A DNA stretch of 64,000 bases from Zhihengliuella sp. (lineage in GTDB: Bacteria > Actinomycetota > Actinomycetes > Actinomycetales > Micrococcaceae). Both the position numbers and the translations under genes were made by a program. The stretch spans positions 248,001-312,000 of the forward strand of contig NZ_JAPSJL010000003.1 of assembly GCF_031178195.1 (NCBI RefSeq), in the 5' to 3' direction. Of the stretch, positions 12,461-24,100 are shown one piece after another (the first letter of the stretch is position 1; every line of letters starts with the position of its first letter). Under the pieces are notes generated by a model. That model searched no databases. It saw nothing but the letters and a program-made list of their open reading frames with translations, and was not told the origin of the DNA.

Positions 12461-12757
12461 ATGTCTGCCATCAGCCGCGAGGACGTCGCCCATCTGGCAC
12501 GGCTTGCGCACATCGAAATGAGCGGTGCGGAGCTGGAGAGGATGACCGGCGAGCTCGACGCGATCGTCGACGCCATTGCCTCCGTCAGCGAGGCCGCCGG
12601 GGACGACGTCCCGGCCACGAGCCACCCGATCCCGCTACACAACGTCATGCGCGAAGACGTCGTGGGAGCGACGCTGACCCCCGAGCAGGCGCTGCAGAAC
12701 GCGCCCGACGCCGAGGACAACCGCTTCAAGGTTCCGGCCATTCTGGATGGGGAGTAG
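12461..12757 (+). CDS. gatC: Asp-tRNA(Asn)/Glu-tRNA(Gln) amidotransferase subunit C
   Basis: The 98-aa small subunit that wraps around GatA and stabilises the GatCAB complex, which converts misacylated Glu-tRNA(Gln) and Asp-tRNA(Asn) to the amidated forms. Typical features are the start SREDVAHLARLAHIEM and the conserved C-terminal LRED-like segment (here VMREDVV) before AL..AP.... The ATG at 12461 is chosen because GGGAGA precedes it at suitable distance. gatA follows 3 nt after the stop, so C-A-B form an operon. Confidence 0.95.
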   Translation: MSAISREDVAHLARLAHIEMSGAELERMTGELDAIVDAIASVSEAAGDDVPATSHPIPLHNVMREDVVGATLTPEQALQNAPDAEDNRFKVPAILDGE

Positions 12758-12760
12758 GAC

Positions 12761-14308
12761 ATGAGCGAGATCATCAAGCTGTCGGCCACCGAGCTGGCCA
12801 AGAAGCTCCGCGCCGGAGAGGTCACGGCCGTCGAGGCCGTGCAGGCGCACCTGGACCGCATCGCCGAGATCGACGGCGGGGACCGCGGCCTGAACGCGTT
12901 CCTGCACGTCAACGCCGACGAGGCGCTCGCCGTCGCCGCCGAGGTGGACGAGATCCGCGCCGCGGGCGGCACTGAGGCCGAGGCCCTGCACCCGCTGGCC
13001 GGTGTCCCGATCGCGATCAAGGACCTGATCGTCACCGTCGGCCAGCCCACCACCGCCGCCTCGAAGATGCTCGAGGGCTGGATGAGTCCCTACGACGCGA
13101 CCGTGATCGAGAAGATCCGCGCCGCCAGGATGCCGATGCTCGGCAAGACCAACCTGGACGAGTTCGCCATGGGCTCCTCCACCGAGCACTCGGCCTACGG
13201 CATCACGCGCAACCCGTGGGACCTGGGGCGTATCCCGGGCGGCTCCGGGGGCGGCTCGGCCGCTGCGGTGGCCGGCTTCGAGGCGCCGCTGGCCCTCGGC
13301 ACGGACACCGGCGGCTCCATCCGCCAGCCCGGAGCCGTCACCGGCACGGTCGGCGTGAAGCCGACCTACGGCGGCGTCTCCCGCTACGGCGCGATCGCCA
13401 TGGCCTCCTCGCTGGACCAGATCGGCCCGGTGACGCGCACCGTCCTCGACGCCGCCTACCTCCACGAGCTGATCGGCGGCCACGACCCCAAGGACTCGAC
13501 GTCCCTCAACGAGCCCGTCCCGGCCCTGGTGGATGCGGCCAAGCAGGGGCTCACCGGCGACCTGTCCGGCGTGCGCGTCGGCATCGTCAAGGAGCTCACG
13601 GGCGAGGGCTACCAGGCCGGCGTCCAGGAGCGCTTCAACGAGTCGGTCGAGGTCCTCAAGGCCGCCGGCGCGGAGATCGTCGAGGTCTCCTGCCCGAACT
13701 TCAAGTACGCGCTCGGCGCCTACTACCTGATCATGCCGAGCGAGGTCTCCTCCAACCTCGCCAAGTTCGACGGCGTCCGCTACGGCCAGCGCGTCCTCCC
13801 GGAGGAGGGCCCGCTGACCATCGAGCGCGTCATGGGCGCCACCCGCGCCGCCGGGTTCGGCGACGAAGTCAAGCGACGCATCATCCTGGGCACCTACGCC
13901 CTCTCGGCCGGCTACTACGACGCCTACTACGGGTCGGCGCAGAAGGTCCGCACCCTGATCCAGCGCGACTTCGACGCCGCGTTCGAGCAGGCCGACGTGC
14001 TGGTCTCCCCGACGAGCCCGAACGTCGCCTTCGAGTTCGGCGCCAAGTCGGACGACCCGCTGGCGATGTACCTCAACGACGTCGCGACGATCCCGGCCAA
14101 CATGGCCGGCATCCCGGGCATCTCCGTCCCCGGCGGCCTGTCCGAGGGCCTGCCGGTGGGGATCCAGTTCCTGGCCCCGGCCCGCGAGGACGCCCGCCTG
14201 TACCGGGTCGGGGCCGCGCTCGAGAAGCTCCTCGAGGACTCCTGGGGCGGACCGCTGATCGACCAGGCGCCAGAACTGGCCGCCGCAACCACGGGAGGTG
14301 CCGCCTAG
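12761..14308 (+). CDS. gatA: Asp/Glu-tRNA amidotransferase subunit A
   Basis: A 515-aa amidase-signature enzyme that releases ammonia from glutamine for GatB. The Ser-cisSer-Lys triad is present: Lys in [10 protein letters not shown] (about residue 87), the serines in the [12 protein letters not shown] stretch and in [10 protein letters not shown] (the nucleophile). Length is as expected (about 490-515). gatB starts in the base after its stop, ensuring balanced synthesis of the subunits. Confidence 0.97.
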   Translation: MSEIIKLSATELAKKLRAGEVTAVEAVQAHLDRIAEIDGGDRGLNAFLHVNADEALAVAAEVDEIRAAGGTEAEALHPLAGVPIAIKDLIVTVGQPTTAASKMLEGWMSPYDATVIEKIRAARMPMLGKTNLDEFAMGSSTEHSAYGITRNPWDLGRIPGGSGGGSAAAVAGFEAPLALGTDTGGSIRQPGAVTGTVGVKPTYGGVSRYGAIAMASSLDQIGPVTRTVLDAAYLHELIGGHDPKDSTSLNEPVPALVDAAKQGLTGDLSGVRVGIVKELTGEGYQAGVQERFNESVEVLKAAGAEIVEVSCPNFKYALGAYYLIMPSEVSSNLAKFDGVRYGQRVLPEEGPLTIERVMGATRAAGFGDEVKRRIILGTYALSAGYYDAYYGSAQKVRTLIQRDFDAAFEQADVLVSPTSPNVAFEFGAKSDDPLAMYLNDVATIPANMAGIPGISVPGGLSEGLPVGIQFLAPAREDARLYRVGAALEKLLEDSWGGPLIDQAPELAAATTGGAA

Positions 14309-15823
14309 ATGGCCGCATACACCGCCGACCTCGTCGACTTCGACGAGGCCCTGGAGCGCTACGACCCGGTCCTCGGCTTCGAGGTCCACGTCGAGCTGAA
14401 CACCCGGACCAAGATGTTCTCCGACGCCCCGAACGCGTTCGGCGACGTCCCGAACTCCAATGTCACCCCGGTGGACCTCGGCCTGCCGGGCGTGCTGCCC
14501 GTCGTCAACAAGACCGCGGTGGAGTACTCGATCATGCTCGGCCTGGCGCTGAACTGCCAGATCGCCGAGTCCTGCCGCTTCGCCCGGAAGAACTACTTCT
14601 ACCCGGACACCCCGAAGAACTTCCAGACCTCGCAGTACGACGAGCCGATCGCCCACGACGGCTACCTCGACATCGAGCTGGCGGACGGGGAGGTCTTCCG
14701 CGTGGAGATCGAGCGCGCCCACATGGAGGAGGACGCCGGCAAGCTGACCCACATGGGCGGCGCCGCCGGCCGCATCCAGGGCGCCGACTTCTCGCTCGTC
14801 GACTACAACCGTGCCGGCGTGCCGCTGGTCGAGATCGTCACCAAGCCGATCACCGGCGCCGGCAAGCGGGCCCCCGAGCTCGCCAAGGCGTACGTCGGGG
14901 CGATCCGTGAGATCGTCAAGGCGCTCGGCATCTCCGACGCGCGCATGGAGCGCGGCAACGTCCGCTGCGACGCCAATGTCTCCCTCATGCCGAAGGGCGC
15001 CACGAAGTTCGGCACCCGCTCCGAGACCAAGAACGTGAACTCGCTGCGCGCCGTCGAGCACGCGGTCCGCCACGAGATCCAGCGCCACGCCGCGGTGCTG
15101 GACTCCGGCGAGGCGATCGTCCAGGAGACCCGCCACTGGCACGAGGACACGCGCACGACGACGTCGGGCCGTCCGAAGTCCGACGCCGACGACTACCGCT
15201 ACTTCCCCGAGCCGGACCTGCTGCCGATCGTCACCAACGAGGCGTGGATCGAGGAGATCCGTGCCCGCCTGCCCGAGCCGCCGGCCGAGCGCCGCAAGCG
15301 TCTGCAGGCGGACTGGGGCTACTCCGACGCCGAGTTCCGCGACGTCGTGAACGCGGGCCTCATGGACGCCATCGAGGAGACCATCGCCGCCGGGGCAACC
15401 CCGGCTGTGGCCCGCAAGTGGTGGATGGGCGAGATCTCGCGTCTGGCCAAGAACGCCGACGTCGAGCCGACCGATCTCGGCGCGACCCCGGCCACCATCA
15501 TCGAGTTGGACTCGCTGATCCAGGGCAAAAAGATCAACGACAAGATCGCCCGCCAGGTCCTCGAGCACGTCATCGCCGGCGAGGGCACCCCGGGCGAGAT
15601 CGTCGAGAAGCGCGGCCTCGCCGTCGTCAACGACGACTCGGCGCTCGGCGAGGCCATCGACGCCGCCATGGCCGAGATGCCTGGTGTGGTCGAGAAGATC
15701 AAGGGCGGCAAGCTGCAGGCCGTCGGCGCCCTCATCGGGCCGGTCATGAAGGCCACCCGCGGCCAGGCCGACGCGGCCCGCGTGCGCGAGCTGGTGCTCG
15801 AGAAACTGGGCATCGAGGGCTGA
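14309..15823 (+). CDS. gatB: Asp/Glu-tRNA amidotransferase subunit B
   Basis: The 504-aa tRNA-binding and transamidase subunit: it phosphorylates the aminoacyl side chain and transfers ammonia delivered from GatA. Signatures are GFEVHVELNTRTKMF near residue 25, NKTAVEYSIMLGLALNC, RKNYFYPDTPKNFQTSQYD and the C-terminal YqeY-like tail ending VLEKLGIEG. The ATG directly follows the gatA TAG. No terminator is seen after it. Confidence 0.97.
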   Translation: MAAYTADLVDFDEALERYDPVLGFEVHVELNTRTKMFSDAPNAFGDVPNSNVTPVDLGLPGVLPVVNKTAVEYSIMLGLALNCQIAESCRFARKNYFYPDTPKNFQTSQYDEPIAHDGYLDIELADGEVFRVEIERAHMEEDAGKLTHMGGAAGRIQGADFSLVDYNRAGVPLVEIVTKPITGAGKRAPELAKAYVGAIREIVKALGISDARMERGNVRCDANVSLMPKGATKFGTRSETKNVNSLRAVEHAVRHEIQRHAAVLDSGEAIVQETRHWHEDTRTTTSGRPKSDADDYRYFPEPDLLPIVTNEAWIEEIRARLPEPPAERRKRLQADWGYSDAEFRDVVNAGLMDAIEETIAAGATPAVARKWWMGEISRLAKNADVEPTDLGATPATIIELDSLIQGKKINDKIARQVLEHVIAGEGTPGEIVEKRGLAVVNDDSALGEAIDAAMAEMPGVVEKIKGGKLQAVGALIGPVMKATRGQADAARVRELVLEKLGIEG

Positions 15824-15933
15824 CCCGCGTCCGACTCCGGTGGTGGCCGGGCTCGCCCAGGCGGCGGGTCCGGCCACCGCTGTGAGACGGGGCGGACGGC
15901 CAGCAGACGAGAACGGACAAGTAGCGCATACTG

Positions 15934-16632
15934 ATGGACATGAACTCCACGCCTCCCGGTCCGCAGGGGGAAAGGCACGCTGGCGACCCCGGCGTGCCCG
16001 CGGAGGGTGCGCGCGACGGTGGAGCCTCCGGCTCCGAGACGCCGGACCCGACGGGGTCGCGGGAGGCCGATGGCGCCGCCGGGTGGCAGCCGCTGGGGCT
16101 CGTGGTCGGTGTCGTCGCCATCGCGATCGTCCTCGTCGTCGCCCTGATGTGGGCCCTGCGGCCGGGACCGTCCGGCATGGCCCCCGCGACGACCGGATCC
16201 GCGGACTCCTCGCTCGACGTGACGCCGGTCGACCCCGGCGAGCCGTCCCCGACCGGCGGCGCACCCACCGGAGGCCCCGGGGCAGCCGGACCGCCCGTGT
16301 CCTCGTCGCTGTCCGGTGACGCGACCGAGCCCGCGCTGCCGAGCCCCCTGGTCCCGGCCACCCCGGGGGAGCCGGCCCCGGCCGATTGGGTCGAGGAGGA
16401 CCGGATCCGCGTGATCACCCACGGCAGTTCCAGCTGCCCCGCCCGTCTGGTGGAGACGGTGGTGCTCGAGCCGGACCAGCTGCTCGTGCGCTTCGACTCG
16501 CGGTACGACCGTCCCTGCACCATGGACTATGTCCCGACGGAGCACGTGGTGGAGGTGCCGGCCGAGGCGACCGGGCGGCCGCTCGTGGTCCGCATCGAGA
16601 TCCTCGGCCAGTCCGGCGAACCGGTCCGCTAG
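15934..16632 (+). CDS. Single-pass membrane protein with extracytoplasmic domain, unknown function
   Basis: A 232-aa protein I do not recognise. About 45 hydrophilic residues, then one membrane helix (LVVGVVAIAIVLVVALMWAL, about residues 54-73), a Pro/Gly/Ser linker of about 75 residues and a compact C-terminal domain of about 85 residues with two cysteines (SSSCPARLVETVV and DRPCTMDYV) that could form a disulfide outside the cell. Start: ATG at 15934, or ATG at 15940. It lies between gatB and a phosphotransferase gene that starts 6 nt after its stop. Confidence 0.7.
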   Translation: MDMNSTPPGPQGERHAGDPGVPAEGARDGGASGSETPDPTGSREADGAAGWQPLGLVVGVVAIAIVLVVALMWALRPGPSGMAPATTGSADSSLDVTPVDPGEPSPTGGAPTGGPGAAGPPVSSSLSGDATEPALPSPLVPATPGEPAPADWVEEDRIRVITHGSSSCPARLVETVVLEPDQLLVRFDSRYDRPCTMDYVPTEHVVEVPAEATGRPLVVRIEILGQSGEPVR

Positions 16633-16637
16633 GCCCC

Positions 16638-17636
16638 GTGGGGATCCCGGAGCACGACGTCGAGGTCGACGCATCGCTGGTCGCCGGCCTCCTGGCCGAC
16701 CAGCACCCGGATCTGGCCGGACTGCCGCTGACCCGGGCTGCCGAGGGTTGGGACAACGTGCTCTTCCGGCTCGGCGACGCCCTGGCGGTCCGCCTGCCCC
16801 GCCGGCGGAGCGCCGAGGCGCTGCTGGCCGCGGAGACCGAGTGGCTTCCCGGACTCGCCGCGGGACTGCCGCTGCCGGTGCCCGTGCCGCTCCGGTCGGG
16901 CCGGCCCGGGCGGGGCTACCCCTACCGGTGGAGCATCGTGCCGTGGAGGTCCGGGACCAGCGCGGCACTGTTGCCGCCGGAGGAGCGCGACGCGTACGCG
17001 CCCGACCTCGGGGCCTTCCTCGCCGCCCTCCACCGCCCCGCCCCGGCAGACGCGCCGTCGAACCCGTACCGCGGCGTCCCGCTCGAGGCCCGCAGGGTGG
17101 CCGTCGGGGCACGGCTCGCCGAGGCCGGCGGGGACGGCAGCCACGGGAGCGGCTCAGCCGGTGGGGCGATCCTCCCACCGGCGGCCGTCGGGACCCTGCG
17201 GGACATCCTCGACGAGGCGGCCTCGGCGCCCGCGTTCACCGGCCCGCCGCTCTGGCTCCACGGGGACCCGCACCCGCACAACCTCGTCGTCGAGACCGCA
17301 GCGCCGACGGTCGCTTCCCCCGGCGAGCCCCCGGCCGCCCGCCCGGCGGCAGCGCCGACCGTGCGGTTGGCCGCCGTCGTCGACTTCGGGGACCTGACGG
17401 CCGGCGACCCCGCCAGCGATCTCGGCGCAGCGTGGATGCACTTCACCCCGGCAGGCCTGGAGCGGTTCCGCGCGGCCGCCCGGGCCGGCGGGGCGACGTA
17501 CGACGCCGACGTCTGGCGCCGCGCCCGCGGGTGGGCCGTCGCGTACGGACTCATCGCCGCCCTGCACCCTCCGGCCGAGCCGCTGCACGCCGTCGGACTG
17601 CACACGCTCGCCGGCCTCCTCGGGACAGCCGGCTGA
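16638..17636 (+). CDS. Phosphotransferase, aminoglycoside-phosphotransferase (APH) family
   Basis: A 332-aa small-molecule kinase of the APH/choline-kinase fold. The nucleotide region is GWDNVLFRLGDALAVRLPRR, the catalytic loop LHGDPHPHNLV and the metal-binding VVDFGDLTAGDPASDLG. The GTG at 16638 is used because it fits the first beta strand and follows the previous stop closely. Members phosphorylate aminoglycosides, macrolides, homoserine or sugars. Nothing here fixes the substrate, and the core-genome context argues against a specific resistance gene. Confidence 0.82.
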   Translation: MGIPEHDVEVDASLVAGLLADQHPDLAGLPLTRAAEGWDNVLFRLGDALAVRLPRRRSAEALLAAETEWLPGLAAGLPLPVPVPLRSGRPGRGYPYRWSIVPWRSGTSAALLPPEERDAYAPDLGAFLAALHRPAPADAPSNPYRGVPLEARRVAVGARLAEAGGDGSHGSGSAGGAILPPAAVGTLRDILDEAASAPAFTGPPLWLHGDPHPHNLVVETAAPTVASPGEPPAARPAAAPTVRLAAVVDFGDLTAGDPASDLGAAWMHFTPAGLERFRAAARAGGATYDADVWRRARGWAVAYGLIAALHPPAEPLHAVGLHTLAGLLGTAG

Positions 17637-17744
17637 GGCCGGAACTGGGCCTCCGCAGGCGAGGAACCGGCGAGCCGACGGGGAGCGCAGCATGGCCACG
17701 GAGCCGGACCGTCCGCGCCTTCGAGGTGCCGGCCCTGTCCGGCG

Positions 17745-18683
17745 CTATCCGGTGACCTCCTCGGTTGCGTCGATGAGCTCGGCCATGGCCTCGCGGAAGG
17801 CGTCCGCGACGATCCGCACGCTGCGCCGCTCGAACGCCTCCGGACGGGCCAGCAGGTCGATGCACCGCCGGGTCCGCAGCCCGCGCAGGGGGCGCAGCAC
17901 GATGTCGTCGCGCAGCCCCAGGGCTGCCCGCCCGGTGTAACGGGGGAGGAGCCCGAGCACGCCGCCGTCCGCCACCAGGGCGGCGACGGTCGAGTAGTCG
18001 TTGATGCGGTGCACGATCCGCGGCGGCGTCCGGGCGACCGTCGCGATCGCGCCGAGCACGTCGTCGGGCGAGTAGCCGGGGCGGCTCGTCACCCACGGCT
18101 CCCGGGCGACGTCGGACGCCTCGAGCTCCGCCAGCGGTGCTAGCCGATGTCCGGCCGGCAGCGCGACGTCCAGCGGCTCCCGGGCCAGCTCCAGCACAGC
18201 GACCCGGCCCGTCGGCCACGGCGGACTGTGCTCCATGCGGTGCGCCAGCACCAGGTCGTACCGCGCGGTCAGGGCCGGGAACTCCTGCTGCGCCACGTCC
18301 TCGTCCGTGAACTTGGCGATCGGCCCGCCGCCGTCGTCGGCGCCCAGCCGGCGCGCCAGGGGAGCGAACAGCGCCTGCCCGGCCGAGTGGAAGCCGCTCA
18401 CCGACACCTGGCCGTCCGCGGCCCGGTGGAAGGCGTCGATCGCGGCGTGCGCCCGGGCCATGGCCGCTACGACGCCGGCCCCGGCCTCGGCGAGCACCTC
18501 GCCCGCCTCCGTGAGGACCAGGTTCCGGCCCTCCTTGCGGGTCAGCGGGACCCCGACGCCGCGCTGGAGCTGCGCCAGATGCTGGGACACGGCGCTCGGC
18601 GTGACCAGCAGGTTGTCGGCGACGGCTTTCACGCTGCCGAGCTCGCCGAGCTCGCGCAGGATCTTCAGCTGGTGGACGTCCAT
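17745..18683 (-). CDS. LysR-family transcriptional regulator
   Basis: A 312-aa regulator with an N-terminal winged HTH (MDVHQLKILRELGELGSVKA, then TPSAVSQHLAQLQR) and a C-terminal effector-binding domain. The ATG at 18683 is the normal LysR start; longer versions read through the intergenic region. It is divergent from tdh-kbl with 100 nt between, so it probably controls those threonine-catabolic genes, perhaps responding to threonine or glycine. That role is inference from position. Confidence 0.88.
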   Translation of the reverse strand: MDVHQLKILRELGELGSVKAVADNLLVTPSAVSQHLAQLQRGVGVPLTRKEGRNLVLTEAGEVLAEAGAGVVAAMARAHAAIDAFHRAADGQVSVSGFHSAGQALFAPLARRLGADDGGGPIAKFTDEDVAQQEFPALTARYDLVLAHRMEHSPPWPTGRVAVLELAREPLDVALPAGHRLAPLAELEASDVAREPWVTSRPGYSPDDVLGAIATVARTPPRIVHRINDYSTVAALVADGGVLGLLPRYTGRAALGLRDDIVLRPLRGLRTRRCIDLLARPEAFERRSVRIVADAFREAMAELIDATEEVTG

Positions 18684-18709
18684 GGCACGAGCGTAGAGCC
18701 GAGGAATGA

Positions 18710-18783
18710 TTAAGCGCCAGCTCAATCGTCGCTTGAGAGACTCCGCCTTGTTCTTATGCGTTGTTCGGCCTTGAATAGTCCCC
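18710..18783. promoter_or_regulatory. LysR-tdh divergent control region
   Basis: The spacer holds a dyad TTAAGCG-N13-CGCTTGA (18710-18716, 18730-18736) with an inner perfect dyad CTCAA-N7-TTGAG (18721-18737). These are the kind of interrupted palindromes LysR proteins bind. TTGTTC (18748-18753) and AATAGT (18774-18779) just before the tdh ATG are candidate promoter elements, though the 20-nt spacing is long. Confidence 0.5.
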
Positions 18784-19830
18784 ATGAAGGCTCTCTACAA
18801 GTCCGGCCCGCACGCCGGCTTCGACTTCGTCGACCGGCCCGAGCCCGTCACCGGTGCCCACGATGTGAAGATCCGCGTCCTGACCACCGGCATCTGCGGC
18901 ACGGATCTGCACATCCAGGCCTACGACGACGCGGCCGCGGCGATGATCCAGGCGCCCATGATCCCCGGCCACGAGTTCTACGGGGAGGTCGTGGAGGTCG
19001 GCGACCTGACGACGCACGTGGAGGTCGGCGACCGCGTCTCCGGCGAGGGGCACGTGGTCTGCGGGATGTGCCGCAACTGCCGTGCCGGCCGCCGCCAGAT
19101 GTGCATCAACACCTCCTCGGTGGGCGTCCAGCGCGACGGCGCCTTCGCCGAGTACGTGGTGATCCCGGAGACCAACGTCTGGGTCCACAAGTCGGACGCG
19201 ATCACCCCGGAGCTCGGTGCGGTGTTCGACCCCTTCGGCAACGCCGTCCACACCACGCTGTCCTTCCCCTTGGTCGGCGAGGACGTGCTGGTCACCGGCG
19301 CCGGGCCGATCGGCCTCATGACCATCGGCGTCGCCAAGCACGCCGGCGCCCGCCGCGTGGTCATCACGGACGTCTCCGAGCCGCGGCTCGAACTGGCCCG
19401 CGGGCTCGGCGCCGACCTGGCGATCGACGTCTCGCGGACCCGCATCGCCGACGCCCAGCAGGAGCTCGGCCTCGTCGAGGGGTTCGACGTCGGGCTGGAG
19501 ACCTCGGGCAGCCCCTCGGCACTGCCGGAGATGATCGACAACATGAACCACGGTGGCAAGATCGCGCTCCTCGGCCTGCCCAGCGCCGCGATCGACATCG
19601 ACTGGGGCAAGGTCGTCACCCACATGCTCACGCTCAAGGGGATCTACGGCCGCGAGATGTACGAGACCTGGTACGCGATGAGCGCCATGCTCGACTCGAA
19701 CCCCGGCCTGCGCCGGAATATCGCCGAGGTCGTCACCGACGTCCTGCCCGCCGCCGAATGGGAGCGCGGGTTCGAGCTCGCCCGGGCGGGGCGCGGCGGC
19801 AAGGTCGTCCTCGACTGGAGCTCCATCTAG
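18784..19830 (+). CDS. tdh: L-threonine 3-dehydrogenase
   Basis: Oxidises L-threonine to 2-amino-3-ketobutyrate with NAD+. A 348-aa zinc medium-chain dehydrogenase: the catalytic Cys in [24 protein letters not shown], four structural-zinc cysteines in [15 protein letters not shown], and the Rossmann motif [10 protein letters not shown]. The length matches the family (about 341-350). kbl lies 65 nt downstream, so the two enzymes together convert threonine to glycine and acetyl-CoA. Confidence 0.95.
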   Translation: MKALYKSGPHAGFDFVDRPEPVTGAHDVKIRVLTTGICGTDLHIQAYDDAAAAMIQAPMIPGHEFYGEVVEVGDLTTHVEVGDRVSGEGHVVCGMCRNCRAGRRQMCINTSSVGVQRDGAFAEYVVIPETNVWVHKSDAITPELGAVFDPFGNAVHTTLSFPLVGEDVLVTGAGPIGLMTIGVAKHAGARRVVITDVSEPRLELARGLGADLAIDVSRTRIADAQQELGLVEGFDVGLETSGSPSALPEMIDNMNHGGKIALLGLPSAAIDIDWGKVVTHMLTLKGIYGREMYETWYAMSAMLDSNPGLRRNIAEVVTDVLPAAEWERGFELARAGRGGKVVLDWSSI

Positions 19831-19895
19831 CGGCCCCGGCCGCTCAACCGCCTCCCCGCACCGCACCACCGGCACCCAGAAGGAAGACCCGCACC

Positions 19896-21113
<1,218 letters not shown>

Positions 21114-21180
21114 GCTCACACGCAGCCCACGCGCCGCCGGCGATTCGTCTGCGCGCCCAGATCTCGGGGGACGGCATGGA

Positions 21181-24100
21181 TCAAGCGTACGGCGCGTCGC
21201 GCCTGGCGCGCAGGGCCCTGCGGCTCGGAAGCGGTTCGCCCGCGGCGACCAGATCGATCAGCGCCGTCTCCGGCTCGCGCGGGCGCTGGCCGCGGCGGCG
21301 CTCCTGCCGCCCCTCGAACAGCCGATAGAGCACCGGCACCAGGATCAGCGTCAGAGCGGTGGAGGACACCAGCCCGCCGATCACGACGATCGCCAGGTCC
21401 TGGGAGATGAACCCGCTGGACCCGGTGACCCCGAGGGCCATGGGCGTCAGCGCGCAGATGGTCGCCAGCGCGGTCATGAGGATGGGCCGCAGCCGCTGGC
21501 GCGCGCCGTTCTCCACCGCGTCGTGCAGGTCCTGGCCCTGCGCCCGGTACTGGTTCACCAGGTCGATCAGGACGATCGCGTTGGTGACCACGATCCCGAT
21601 GAGCATGAGCATGCCGATCAGCGATGCCACGGCCAGCGGACGGCCGGTGACGAGCAGGAGCAGCAGGGCTCCGGTCGCCGCGAACGGCACCGAGACCAGT
21701 AGGATGAGCGGCTGCACGAGCGACCTGAAGGTCGCCACCAGCAGGACGTAGACGATCGCGACCGCCGCGAGCATCGCCAGGCCGAGCTGCTCGAACGCCT
21801 CGGTCTGGTCCGCCGTCGCGCCGCCGATTCCGTACGTCGCGCCGTCCGGCAGATCGATCCCGGCCAGCCGTCCGGCGACGGCGTCGGAGACCTCGCCGAG
21901 TCGGCCCTCCTCCGGGGTCAGCGCCACGGTCGCCACCAGGTCCTCGCCGGAGCGCGTGACGGAGTCCCGCACCTCGGTCTCGACGACGTCGGCGACGTCG
22001 TCGAGCACCAGCGACCCCGTCGGCGAGGGGAGCGGCAGCGTGCGCAGCTCCTCCTCGGCCTCGTAGGAGTTCCCGCCGAGGACGACGACGTCGAGGTTCT
22101 CGCCGGCGAGGCGCACCTGCCCGATCGGACGCTCGTTCCCGGCCGCGGCGACCAGGGAGGCGACCTGAAGCTCCGTCAGGCCTGCCTCCGCGGCAGCCGG
22201 ACGGTCCACACGGACCTGGAGCGAGGCCTGCGTGGAGCCCAGGTCGGACACCGGCTCGTCCGCGTGCTCGATCCCCGCCAGCGCCTCCACCACCCGGGCG
22301 GAGGCGGCGGCCAGTGCCTCGGCGTCGTTCGCGCTGAGCTCGACCTCCACCGTGCCGGACCCAACGGCGGAGGCCTCGCCCAGTCCGATGTCCTCGCCGG
22401 CCTCGAGCGCGGCGACGGCCGTCTCGATCTCGTCCCGGATCCGCGCCTGGTCGGCGCCGGCGTCCGCGGTGACCATGAACGTGCCGGTCGAGGTGTCGCG
22501 GGCGAAGCCGTCGCCGCCAACGGTCAGCAGGACGGACTCGACGCCGTCGATGCCGAGGAGCGCCTCCTCGGTGGACTCGGCGGTCTCCGAGATGCTCTCC
22601 AGGGACGCCGCGGCGTCGAACTCCTGGGTGACCCGGTACGTGTTGGAGCCGGCGCTGCCGAGGAAGTCGACCTTCAGCAGCGGGACCACCGCCGCGGTCC
22701 CGGCGAGCAGCACCACGGCGGCGAGCAGTGTCGCGAGGGGCCGGCGCTGCGTCCGGCGCAGCAGCGGCAGGTACGCGCGCTGCAGGCGCGCGGACGCCTC
22801 CTTCCCCTCGGCGGCCCGGCGCACGGCGTCCGGATCCACGTCGTCGGCCGGCGGCCGCATGAACCAGTAGGCCAGGACCGGCACGATCGTCAGCGCCACC
22901 AGCAGCGAGGAGAGCATCGCGATGGTGACCGTGAGCGAGAAGGGCCGGAAGAGCTCGCCCACCATGTCGGAGACGAAGACGATCGGCAGGAACACCACCA
23001 CGGTCGCCACCGTCGACGACGTGATGGCCCCGGCGACCTCGCGCACGGCGGTGAAGATCGCCACCGACTTCGGCTCGCCGTAGGAGAGGTGTCGCTTGAT
23101 GTTCTCGATGACCACGATCGAGTCGTCCACCACGCGGCCGATCGAGATGGTCAGTGCCCCGAGCGTGAGCATGTTCAGCGAGTAGCCGGAGGCGTGCAGC
23201 GCCGCGAAGGTGACGAGCACGGAGAGCGGGATGGAGACCGCTGTGACGATCGTCGCCCGCAGCGAGAAGAGGAACAGCAGGATCACCACGACGGCGAAGA
23301 GCAGACCCAGCGCACCCTCGAGGGCGAGATGCCGGATGGACTCCTCGATGAACGGCGCCTGGTCGAAGATGGTGGTCACCTCGGCGTCGACGCTCAGCGC
23401 GTCGGTGGCCGCCGGCAGGGCCGCAGCGACGGCGTGGGAGAGGCGGACGACGTCGGCGTCGGGCAGTTTGGTGATGGTCACCGAGACGCTCGGCTCGCCG
23501 TTGGTCCGGGTGATCGAGTCCGCCGGCTCGGCGGCGAGCTCCACGGCGGCCACGTCGCCGAGCGGAACGGGATCCGCCGGCGGGATCGGCGCGCCGGGCG
23601 CCTCCGTGCCGGGCAGGCCGGGACCGGCCTCCGCGTCGGCGCCCCCGCCTGGTCCTGCCCCCGGATCAGGTCGCGCGCCCGAGCCTGCGCCCGCCCCTGC
23701 GCCGGTGTCGGAGCCGGGCAGCAGGGGAAGCTCCCGCAGGGCGTCGATCGTCTCGAGGGCCTGCCCGGCCTGGACGGTGACGTTCTGCCCGTCCACCGGC
23801 ACGGAGCCGGCGGGGAGCGTCTCGCCGTTGGCCTCGAGCGCCGACTGGAACGCCTGCGGCGTCAGACCGGCGGCTGACAGGGCCTCCTCGTCGGGGGTGA
23901 TCGTGACGCGCTGCGTGGTCCCGCCGGCCAGCGTGACGTCGCGGACGCCGTCGATCCCCCGGAGCGCGGGGACGAAGTCCTCCCGCAGCGTGCCGGCGAG
24001 TTCCTCGGCCGGTGCCGTCGAGGAGACCGTGAGCATGACGGCCGGGATGTCGGAGAGGGAGCCGGCGACGATCTCCGGCTCGGCGCCCTCGGGCAGCTCG

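Noticed and set aside
12635..16264. Very long minus-strand open frame (over 1200 codons) opposite gatCAB
   Set aside because: Antisense shadow of high-GC genes: the plus strand encodes gatC, gatA and gatB with all catalytic motifs, and the minus translation is Arg/Gly/Val-rich noise.
16638..17636. Aminoglycoside-resistance gene
   Set aside because: Only the general APH kinase fold is visible; no subfamily residues or mobile context support a resistance call.
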